A stretch of 20,689 nt of DNA. Source: Actinomycetota bacterium. GTDB taxonomy: Bacteria; Actinomycetota; Thermoleophilia; Solirubrobacterales; Solirubrobacteraceae. Made by a program: the position numbers and the translations under genes. The DNA lies in assembly GCA_903970315.1 (NCBI GenBank), contig CAJCIJ010000224.1, positions 1 to 20,689 of the forward strand, read 5' to 3'. The notes beneath the pieces are model-generated. The model ran no database searches and was not told the origin of the DNA. It worked only from the letters and a program-made list of their open reading frames with translations. Numbering within the stretch: the first letter of the stretch is position 1; the number at the start of each line of letters is the position of its first letter. This document shows, piece after piece, positions 9,224-15,451 of this stretch.

Positions 9224-11229
9224 TCTCGCGTCAGGCCCCACGCCCACCGGACTCGCCCCGCATCTTCGTCCCGCCGGCGCTTGCGCTGCGCGCGGCGATA
9301 CTCGGCGCGCTTGCCGTGGTGCTCTTCGGGGTGCTGCTGTTTCGCCTCTGGTATCTGCAGATCCTCTCCGGCAACCAGTACCTGCAGCAGGCAAACGCAA
9401 ACCGCCTGCGCGAAGTGCCCACGCCGGCGCCCCGCGGAGAGATCGTCGATCGCGAAGGACGGGCGCTGGTGGAAAATCGTGTGGCCAACGCCGTGCAGAT
9501 AGCGCCGTCGGAGCTACCCCAGACGGCTGCCGGCCGCGAACAGGTCTACCGCGGCCTTGCGCGCGTGCTCCACATGCGCGCAGGGCACATCCGCGAACTT
9601 GTGGGCAAGGGCTACGACGAAGCCCACTACGCCCCTGTGACGATCAAGACCGACGCCGGTCCGGGCGCGCTGACGCTTCTCGCTGAGCGCCAGAGCGAAT
9701 TCCCGGGTGTCATCCAGCAGCCGGTGTGGCTGCGCAGCTACCCGTTTGGGGATATGGCTGCCCAGGTGCTTGGCTACGTCGGCCAGATCGACGAAGCCGA
9801 GCTCGCACGGCGGGGCTTCCGCGGTGTGCTGCCCGGGACCATCGTGGGGCAGGCGGGACTTGAGTACTACTACGACAGCTACCTACGCGGCCGGCCGGGC
9901 GCCCAGAAGTACGAGGTCAACGCCGCCGGAGAAGCGGAGCCGGCGGCGATCGCCCCCACGCCGTCCGTGGCCGGCTCAAACCTGAAGGTCTCGCTGTCGC
10001 TTGGGCTGCAGCGCAGCGCCGAACAGGCGCTGCTTGAGGGAATCGACCACGCTCGCGCCGCCGGCAAGCCCGCGAGCACGGGTGCGTTTGTGGCCATGGA
10101 CCCGCTCACGGGCGAACTGCTGGCGATCGGCTCCTACCCGAGCCTGAACCCGAGCATCTTTGCCAAGCCACGCACGAAAGCCGAATACAAGGCGCTGACC
10201 GGTCAGGGGACAAGCGAAGCCGGCGAAGAACCGGCACCCCTGACCGACCGCGCCACCGAAGGGCTCTACCCGACCGGCTCGACGTTCAAGCCGATCACGG
10301 CGATGGCGGCACTGGAAGCGGGGATCTTGACCCCGCAGGAAACGCTGGGCGCCGGCACGTGCATCACCGTGAGTGCCGAGAAGTTCTGCAACGCCGGCAA
10401 GCAGGAATTCGGAAACGTGGGGCTGGTGGAAGCGCTCAAGGTGTCCTCTGACACCTACTTCTTCACGGTCGGCGAGCGCGCCAACGCCTACGGCGACGTG
10501 ATCCAGAACATGGCCCACAAGCTGGGCGTGGGCAGGCCCACCGAAGTCGATCTGCCCAACGAGATCGAAGGCGAGGTGCCCGACGCCCGCTGGCGCCAGG
10601 AAATGAACCACCGCCAGGAACGTTGTGAACGGGAACACCCCCGTGACCCCAAGGGCAAGTGTGGCTACGTGTCGGAAATCAAACAGTGGTCGGTCGGCGA
10701 AAACATGGACTTGGCGGTGGGGCAGGGCGCGCTGCAGACATCGCCGCTGCAGATGGCCACGGCATATTCCACGCTGGTGAACGCGTACCTCAACAATGGC
10801 AACGGGTGGAAGGTCACGCCACATCTCGGGCTCGAGGTGGACGCTCCCAACGGGGCGCTTCTGCAGCGCCTGAGCTACCCACCGCAGTACAAGGTCCACC
10901 TGAACCCCTACGACCTGGGGGTCGTCTTTGAAGGCATCCACAAAGCGGCCTCGGAAGCCGGCGGAACCTCGGCTCCGGTGTGGGCGGGGTGGAACCAGGA
11001 AGCCCACCCGGTGTATGGCAAGACCGGCACCGCCGAAGTGGCCGGCAAGGTCGAACAGTCCTGGTACATGTGCTACGTGGCCGACCCAACACGCCCGATC
11101 GTGATCGCCGTGACCATTCCCCAGGGCGGCTTTGGCGCCGAAGCCGCCGCGCCAGTGGCGCGCCTGATCGCCTCCTCGTGGTTCGGCGCTCCCAAGCGCT
11201 TCATCGCGGGCAGCTCCAAGACCAACTGA
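9220..11229 (+). CDS. mrdA: Penicillin-binding protein 2 (elongation transpeptidase)
   Basis: Class B PBP that cross-links peptidoglycan during side-wall growth, partnered with RodA. From the GTG at 9220 (GTGA overlap with mreD) the protein has 669 residues. A membrane anchor lies at about residues 21-46 (AAILGALAVVLFGVLLFRLW), followed by the pedestal domain with PRGEIVDREGRALVEN and the transpeptidase domain. Catalytic motifs are STFK (S354, K357), SSD (409-411, the SxN-equivalent, as in other PBP2 proteins) and KTG (601-603). The domain has several cysteines, spaced as GTCITVSAEKFC, ERC/GKC and WYMCYV, which could form disulfides outside the cell. By hand count about 34 of 47 Glu codons are GAA, while rodA has none and mreB few. 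It ends TGATG, so a small ORF starts on its last base. Confidence 0.96.
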   Translation: MISRQAPRPPDSPRIFVPPALALRAAILGALAVVLFGVLLFRLWYLQILSGNQYLQQANANRLREVPTPAPRGEIVDREGRALVENRVANAVQIAPSELPQTAAGREQVYRGLARVLHMRAGHIRELVGKGYDEAHYAPVTIKTDAGPGALTLLAERQSEFPGVIQQPVWLRSYPFGDMAAQVLGYVGQIDEAELARRGFRGVLPGTIVGQAGLEYYYDSYLRGRPGAQKYEVNAAGEAEPAAIAPTPSVAGSNLKVSLSLGLQRSAEQALLEGIDHARAAGKPASTGAFVAMDPLTGELLAIGSYPSLNPSIFAKPRTKAEYKALTGQGTSEAGEEPAPLTDRATEGLYPTGSTFKPITAMAALEAGILTPQETLGAGTCITVSAEKFCNAGKQEFGNVGLVEALKVSSDTYFFTVGERANAYGDVIQNMAHKLGVGRPTEVDLPNEIEGEVPDARWRQEMNHRQERCEREHPRDPKGKCGYVSEIKQWSVGENMDLAVGQGALQTSPLQMATAYSTLVNAYLNNGNGWKVTPHLGLEVDAPNGALLQRLSYPPQYKVHLNPYDLGVVFEGIHKAASEAGGTSAPVWAGWNQEAHPVYGKTGTAEVAGKVEQSWYMCYVADPTRPIVIAVTIPQGGFGAEAAAPVARLIASSWFGAPKRFIAGSSKTN

Positions 11230-11300
11230 TGCGACGCCTGCACGAACGTCATGATGCAATGCACGTCGACCGGGTGAAACTCGCCGGCGAGCAGCGATGA
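11229..11300 (+). CDS. Possible 23-aa coupling peptide between mrdA and rodA
   Basis: The ATG shares the last base of the mrdA stop (TGATG) and the TGA shares ATGA with the rodA start. The frame therefore fills the gap exactly and links both genes by stop-start overlaps. The peptide is very basic and hydrophilic, beginning MRRLHERHDAMH and ending VKLAGEQR, with no membrane segment. Ribosomes finishing mrdA could reinitiate here and then at rodA, so the act of translation may matter more than the product. No strong ribosome-binding site precedes it. It may be chance; only conservation of the frame or ribosome profiling would settle it. Confidence 0.3.
   Translation: MRRLHERHDAMHVDRVKLAGEQR
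11280..11291 (+). repeat. 12-nt perfect palindrome just before rodA
   Basis: CTCGCC followed directly by its reverse complement GGCGAG ends 5 nt before the rodA ATG. The only purine-rich stretch that could act as a ribosome-binding site (GGCGAG) lies in its right arm. In RNA the hairpin would have a very tight loop, so it might modulate rodA translation or be a chance feature of GC-rich DNA. Confidence 0.35.
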
Positions 11301-12517
11301 GCGTTTCAGCCATAAACCAAGGCACGGCTCCCTCGGTGATGGCCTCAAACGAGGCCGTCGACGGAGGCGTCTCGGCGCGGGTGTTGCGGGCGCCCGTGGA
11401 CCCGCTGCTGACGCTCGGGGTGATCGGCCTGGGGGTGTGCTCGATCATGACGCTGCACAGCGTCACACGCGGGTTCATTCCATCTTCGCCGAACTACTAC
11501 GTCGACCGTCAGGCCGCCTATCTGATCGTCGGGCTCATCGCGATGCTTGTGCTTGCGGGATTTGACTACACGTTGCTGCGGCGCATCGGCCGGCCGCTGT
11601 ACGTGGCGATGCTGATCAGCCTGCTTGCGGTCCGCGTGCTGGGTCACGCCAGCAATGGCTCTCAGCGCGCAATCCAGTTCCCCTTCTTCGCCTTCCAGGC
11701 CTCCGAGCTTGGCAAGGTGCTTTTGGTGGTGGCGCTGTCGGGCTTCATCGTGGACCGCTTCCGGCGGATTCGTGAGCGCAGCAACACCGCGCAGGTGATG
11801 CTGGTGGGCCTCGTGGCGGCGATGCTCGTGATTGTCCAGCCCGACGTTGGCTCCGGGCTTGTCTACCTGGCGATCACGTTCACCGTGGTTTTCGTGGCGG
11901 GCGTACCCGGCAGGCATCTGGCCACCCTTGCCGCGGTTGGCGTGGCGGCAGTGGGCCTGGTGCTCGTGGCCGCTCCAGCGATGGGAGTACACCTGCTCAA
12001 GCCCTACCAGGAGCAGCGGCTGACGTCGTTTCTGCACCCCTCCACGGATCCGCAAAAGCAGGGTTACCAGCAGGAGGAGTCGAAGATAGCGATCGGCTCC
12101 GGCCAGAAGACAGGCGATGTTTCCGCTCCACAGACCACGCTCGACTTCGTACCCGAGGACGACACGGACTTCGTGTTCGCGGCCGTGGGCGAGCGCTACG
12201 GATTCGTTGGAGCGGCCCTTGTGCTGTCGCTGTACGCGCTTGTCATCTGGCGGGTACTGCGGATCATGACCCTCGCCAAGGACCTGTTCGGAGCGGTCTT
12301 ATCCGGGGGTGTGCTGGCGATGCTGCTATTCCAAGTGTTCATCAACGTGGGCATGGCCATAGGAATCTCGCCGATCACGGGTATCACGCTGCCGCTAATG
12401 AGCTACGGCGGCTCGTCCGTGCTCGCCACGCTGCTGGCACTAGGCCTAGTGCAGTCCATCTATGCCCGGGCGCGGGCTACTCATGCGCTCAAGGGCAGGG
12501 ACCTGGCGGTCATCTGA
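11297..12517 (+). CDS. rodA: Peptidoglycan glycosyltransferase RodA (SEDS family)
   Basis: Polytopic SEDS enzyme that polymerises lipid II into glycan strands during elongation, working with PBP2. It has 406 residues and roughly ten hydrophobic segments. SEDS signatures are FQASELGK (usually Q-P-SE-x-xK), QPDVGSG, DPQKQGYQQEESKIAIGSG, DFVPEDDTDFVFAAVGE and ITLPLMSYGGSS. The first 35 or so residues are a soluble, poorly conserved N-terminus. Departures from the textbook pattern include FLHP for FLDP/FLNP, GQKTGDV where GGxxGKG is usual and PEDDTDF where PExHTDF is usual. The Asp of the DPxxxGYQ stretch is kept. FtsW is the main alternative, but the direct link to mreBCD and mrdA argues for RodA. 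The ATG is preferred over the next in-frame ATG at codon 15; its ribosome-binding site is weak, consistent with coupling to upstream translation. Confidence 0.93.
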   Translation: MSVSAINQGTAPSVMASNEAVDGGVSARVLRAPVDPLLTLGVIGLGVCSIMTLHSVTRGFIPSSPNYYVDRQAAYLIVGLIAMLVLAGFDYTLLRRIGRPLYVAMLISLLAVRVLGHASNGSQRAIQFPFFAFQASELGKVLLVVALSGFIVDRFRRIRERSNTAQVMLVGLVAAMLVIVQPDVGSGLVYLAITFTVVFVAGVPGRHLATLAAVGVAAVGLVLVAAPAMGVHLLKPYQEQRLTSFLHPSTDPQKQGYQQEESKIAIGSGQKTGDVSAPQTTLDFVPEDDTDFVFAAVGERYGFVGAALVLSLYALVIWRVLRIMTLAKDLFGAVLSGGVLAMLLFQVFINVGMAIGISPITGITLPLMSYGGSSVLATLLALGLVQSIYARARATHALKGRDLAVI

Positions 12518-12554
12518 TGGCTGTCTCCCCACCGTTTACGCAAGGCACCCGCGC

Positions 12555-12570
12555 CCACGCGCGCGCGTGG
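12555..12570 (+). repeat. 16-nt perfect palindrome between rodA and the RNase gene
   Basis: CCACGCGC directly followed by GCGCGTGG, 37 nt after the rodA stop and 64 nt before the preferred RNase start. As RNA it would form a stable GC-rich hairpin, but no T-run follows, so an intrinsic terminator is unlikely. It could be a protein-binding site or an mRNA 3'-end stabiliser for the mre-rodA transcript. Weak promoter-like elements (TTGCGG at 12587 and TACCAT at 12612, 19 nt apart) lie downstream and could drive the RNase gene; I give them low weight. Confidence 0.4.
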
Positions 12571-12634
12571 CTCTCGCCGACCCGGCTTGCGGTTGGCGCC
12601 TACACCACATCTACCATTGAAAGACAGGATTACG

Positions 12635-14686
12635 TTGAAGAAACAAGTACTTGTCAGCGTCGATCGCGCCGAGACGCGCGTGGCGCTCTTGGAGGCCACT
12701 GGCACGCCGGCGGCTCCCTCACCATCACGCGCTTCATCACGTAAGCGCACAGACGCTCGCCTCGGCGCGGGTTACCGCATCGCCGAGCTCTACATCGAGC
12801 GTCGCGGCTCGCGCTCGATCGTGGGCAACATCTACAAGGGCAAGGTTGAGGCCGTGTTGCCCGGTCTGGAGGCCGCGTTCGTGGATTTCGGCCTTGAGAA
12901 GAACGGCTTCCTGCACGTCGACGAGATCGTCATGCCCGGCGTACAGGTGGCCAAGCGCGGTCGCGGTGCCGCGCGGCAGATCTCAAGCCTGCTGAAGGTG
13001 GGCCAGGAGATCGTCGTGCAGGTTGTCAAGGACCCACTGAAGACCAAGGGCGCCCGACTGTCCATGGAGGTCACGATCGCGGGCCGCTACATGGTCTATG
13101 GCCCCACCGGCGAGGGCATCGGCGTCTCGCGCCGCCTTGAGCAGCGCGAGCGCGAACGCCTGCGGCGCGCCACCGCCAAGCTCGATCTGGGCTCGGGCGG
13201 TGTGATCGTGCGCACCGCCGCCCATGGCGCCGCGCGCGAGGACTTCGAGCGCGAGTTGCTTTACCTGCACAAGCTCAACGAGGTGCTCGAAAGCCGAGTC
13301 GCCGAAACCGTGGCGCCGGCGTTGGTCTTCCAGGAAGCCGACCTTTCGGTACGCGTGGTGCGTGACATCTTCTCGGCGCACTTCGAGCGCGCAATCGTCG
13401 ATGACGAGCGACAGTACAACCGGCTCGTTTCGTTCTTGACGCGCACCGCACCGGAGTTGGTGGCGCGTGTGGAGCTGTGGGGCCGCGACGACGACATGTT
13501 CGAGGCCTACGGCGTCGATGCCGTCATCGACCAGGCGCTCTCGCGGCGCGTGGACCTGCCAAGCGGCGGCTATCTGATGATCGATCACGCCGAGGCGCTC
13601 ACCGTGATCGACGTCAACTCGGGCAGCTTCATCGGGCGCGGCAAGGACGCCGGCCTGGAGGAGACGATCACCCAGACCAACCTCGAGGCCGCCGACGCCG
13701 TGGTCAACCAGCTGCGACTGCGCGACATAGGGGGCATCGTCGTGATCGACTTCATCGACATGGCCCGCGCGCGCAACCGCGACGCGGTCATGAAGACCCT
13801 CCGCAAGGCACTTGAGCAGGACCGGACCAAGACCTTCACGGCCGAGATCTCGGCGCTGGGCCTGGTCGAGATGACGCGACAGAACGTCACCGACGGCCTG
13901 CGCGACATCATCGGGCGCCCGTGCCCGACGTGCAACGGGGATGGCATGATTCGCTCAGAGGAGACCCTCTCGATCTCCTTCGAGCGCCGGCTGCGCGAGC
14001 TGGCGGCCGCCAAGCCCGACGTTGAGGCGTTTCTGGTCCAGGTCAACCCGGCCATCACCGCCGAGTTCACAGGCCAGGAAGCTCGCATGCTCAACGAGCT
14101 TGAGGAGCGGACCGGCAAGTTCTTCCACTTCGAGGGCTCCGACGGGCTGCCGCTTGACCACTTTGCGATCACCTTCGAGGGGACCCGCGAAGAGGTGCAG
14201 GAGCGCGCCGTGCCCTTCCGCGCCGGCGACGAGGTGCTCGTGGAGATCGTCGAGCCGCACATGTACATAGCCGGCGACGGCGTCGCCAAGATTGACGGCT
14301 ATCTGGTGTCGATCGCGGGAGCCGCCGCCCATGTGGGCGAGAAGCGGCTCGTGCGCATCCAGCAGGCCGAGCGCACCGCCGCCACGGCGCTGCTGCTGGA
14401 CGAGAGCGGCGAGGTCATCGTCAGCGCTCCCCCAGCGCCCCCGGCACGTGCGCCGCGCAGGCGTCCACCGACGCGCGACGCCAACCAGGGCAATGGCTCC
14501 GAGCAGGCCTCTGACCAGCGCAATGGGTCAGGACGAGCGTCTGACCAGGACAAGGCCGACGGCGCCCAGGACGACGCCGAGGGCGCCGACGGGACGGCCG
14601 ATGGCCTACAATCCAAGCCTCGACGTCGTGGCCGCAGAGGCGGGCGGCGTCGTTCGACCGCGAAGGCTGCGGTCCCCTCGGAGTGA
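12635..14686 (+). CDS. rng: Ribonuclease E/G with TRAM-like C-terminal module
   Basis: Endoribonuclease of the Rne/Rng family that cuts single-stranded AU-rich RNA and takes part in rRNA maturation and mRNA decay. With the TTG start at 12635 (ACAGGA upstream; N-terminus KKQVLVSVDRAETRVALLE) it has 683 residues. In order: an S1 domain at about 63-150 (GNIYKGKVEAVLPGLEAAFV), RNase H-like and DNase I-like catalytic parts with TVIDVNSG (D326, N328) and VVIDFIDMARARNRD (D372), and the zinc-link RPCPTCNGDG (C430, C433). A stretch at about 527-590 (GDEVLVEIVEP then GDGVAKIDGYLVSIAGA) resembles a TRAM RNA-binding domain. The tail has two 10-residue repeats (NGSEQASDQ/NGSGRASDQ) and an Arg-rich end. 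Upstream in-frame TTG codons at 12587 and 12617 are possible but add nothing conserved. The symbol rne is equally defensible. Confidence 0.93.
   Translation: MKKQVLVSVDRAETRVALLEATGTPAAPSPSRASSRKRTDARLGAGYRIAELYIERRGSRSIVGNIYKGKVEAVLPGLEAAFVDFGLEKNGFLHVDEIVMPGVQVAKRGRGAARQISSLLKVGQEIVVQVVKDPLKTKGARLSMEVTIAGRYMVYGPTGEGIGVSRRLEQRERERLRRATAKLDLGSGGVIVRTAAHGAAREDFERELLYLHKLNEVLESRVAETVAPALVFQEADLSVRVVRDIFSAHFERAIVDDERQYNRLVSFLTRTAPELVARVELWGRDDDMFEAYGVDAVIDQALSRRVDLPSGGYLMIDHAEALTVIDVNSGSFIGRGKDAGLEETITQTNLEAADAVVNQLRLRDIGGIVVIDFIDMARARNRDAVMKTLRKALEQDRTKTFTAEISALGLVEMTRQNVTDGLRDIIGRPCPTCNGDGMIRSEETLSISFERRLRELAAAKPDVEAFLVQVNPAITAEFTGQEARMLNELEERTGKFFHFEGSDGLPLDHFAITFEGTREEVQERAVPFRAGDEVLVEIVEPHMYIAGDGVAKIDGYLVSIAGAAAHVGEKRLVRIQQAERTAATALLLDESGEVIVSAPPAPPARAPRRRPPTRDANQGNGSEQASDQRNGSGRASDQDKADGAQDDAEGADGTADGLQSKPRRRGRRGGRRRSTAKAAVPSE
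14491..14548 (+). repeat. Two imperfect 28-nt direct repeats in the RNase E/G tail
   Basis: Units at 14491-14518 and 14521-14548 have a 30-nt period. Each starts CAATGG and ends TCTGACCAG, and 21 of 28 bases match by hand alignment. They encode the paired peptides NGSEQASDQ and NGSGRASDQ in the disordered tail. Recent duplication in a low-complexity linker is the likely origin. Confidence 0.7.
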
Positions 14687-14706
14687 CACAGGCCCTGTCC
14701 TGTCAC
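14683..14706 (+). promoter_or_regulatory. Stem-loop overlapping the RNase E/G stop codon
   Basis: GTGAC..AGG pairs with CCTGTCAC around a six-base loop (CCCTGT), eight pairs with a two-base bulge. The TGA stop lies in the left arm. No T-run follows. It could mark the mRNA 3' end, be an RNase processing site, or belong to the leader of rplU, 65 nt on. The 84-nt gap to rplU shows nothing else I can name: no clear promoter and no recognised ribosomal-protein leader. Confidence 0.35.
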
Positions 14707-14770
14707 GCCACGGGCCCACACGCTCGGCCAACGACAGCCCACAGACCACGAACACCAAGACCAACGCAAC

Positions 14771-15187
14771 ATGTACGCAATCGTTAAGACAGGCGGCAAG
14801 CAGTACCGCGTCGAGCCCGGCCAGAAGCTGCTCGTAGAGCGGCTGCCCGACGATGTGGGCGCCACGGTGTCGCTGGCGCCGCTGCTTTACCGCGCCGACG
14901 ATGCCGCCTTTGACAAGGACTCGCTTGCGCGCGTCAGCGTCAAGGCGACCGTGCTCGCGCACGAGCGCGGTCCCAAGCTGCGCGTGTTCAAGTTCAAGCC
15001 CAAGCGCGGATACAAGAAGCGCACCGGTCACCGCCAGGAGCTGACGCGCATCGAGATCGGTGACATCACCATGAGCGGCGCGCGCTCTGCGTCGGCGGCC
15101 AAGGTTTCCGACGCGCCAAAGGCGGCGCGCGCCCCACGCGCCCCACGCGCTGCAAAGCCAACCAAGGAGATCAGCGATGGCTCATAA
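14771..15187 (+). CDS. rplU: Large-subunit ribosomal protein L21 (bL21)
   Basis: Structural protein of the 50S subunit that binds 23S rRNA. The start [19 protein letters not shown] is the family signature. The basic core continues through [18 protein letters not shown] and ends near residue 103 ([10 protein letters not shown]), where most L21 proteins stop. A further 35 residues rich in Ala, Pro, Lys and Arg follow, containing the repeat APRAPRAA. Total length is 138 residues. No good ribosome-binding site is visible before the ATG at 14771 (AAGACCAACGCAAC). The last 11 nt overlap rpmA, so the tail codons also carry part of the rpmA translation start. rplU-rpmA-obgE is one of the most conserved gene strings in bacteria. 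Confidence 0.97.
   Translation: MYAIVKTGGKQYRVEPGQKLLVERLPDDVGATVSLAPLLYRADDAAFDKDSLARVSVKATVLAHERGPKLRVFKFKPKRGYKKRTGHRQELTRIEIGDITMSGARSASAAKVSDAPKAARAPRAPRAAKPTKEISDGS
15131..15148 (+). repeat. Tandem 9-nt repeat in the rplU tail
   Basis: GCCCCACGC occurs twice in direct succession, in the part of rplU that encodes the Ala-Pro-Arg extension. It keeps the reading frame, so the number of units could vary without harm. Confidence 0.7.
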
Positions 15188-15440
15188 GAAAGGCCTTGGC
15201 TCTTCGCGCAACGGCCGTGATTCCCCCGGCCAGCGGCTCGGGGTAAAGACGTTCGCGGGAGAGTCCGTGACGGGCGGCGAGATCATCGTGCGCCAGCGCG
15301 GGACACGCTTCAAGCCGGGCCCAGGCGTGGGCATCGGACGCGACGACACGCTCTACGCGCGTGCCAAGGGCACCGTGCAGTTTGCCACCGGGCGTGGCGG
15401 GCGGCGCGTGGTGAGTGTGCTCTCCGAAGCCGATAGCTAG
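15177..15440 (+). CDS. rpmA: Large-subunit ribosomal protein L27 (bL27)
   Basis: 50S protein whose N-terminal arm reaches the peptidyl-transferase centre and helps place tRNA. It has 87 residues and begins directly with [16 protein letters not shown], so it lacks the cleavable N-terminal leader found in Firmicutes and their viruses. The signature [24 protein letters not shown] is cut short here only for quotation and is complete in the gene (residues 19-42). Further family residues are [20 protein letters not shown]. The ATG is preceded by AAGGAG at 15164-15169 with 7 nt spacing, the best ribosome-binding site in this string of genes, and lies inside the end of rplU. Its stop is 11 nt before the apparent obgE start. 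Confidence 0.98.
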   Translation: MAHKKGLGSSRNGRDSPGQRLGVKTFAGESVTGGEIIVRQRGTRFKPGPGVGIGRDDTLYARAKGTVQFATGRGGRRVVSVLSEADS

Positions 15441-15451
15441 CAGACCAGCTT

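Noticed and set aside
9976..11478. 500-codon frame on the - strand opposite mrdA
   Set aside because: It is a shadow of the GC-rich mrdA codons. It is His/Gly/Arg-rich, has no domain, and covers a gene with intact PBP2 motifs.
12517..12744. 75-codon ORF starting on the rodA stop (TGATG) and running into the RNase gene
   Set aside because: It overlaps the well-supported RNase E/G start in another frame and has no recognisable protein features. Unlike the mrdA-rodA ORF it does not end at the next start codon.
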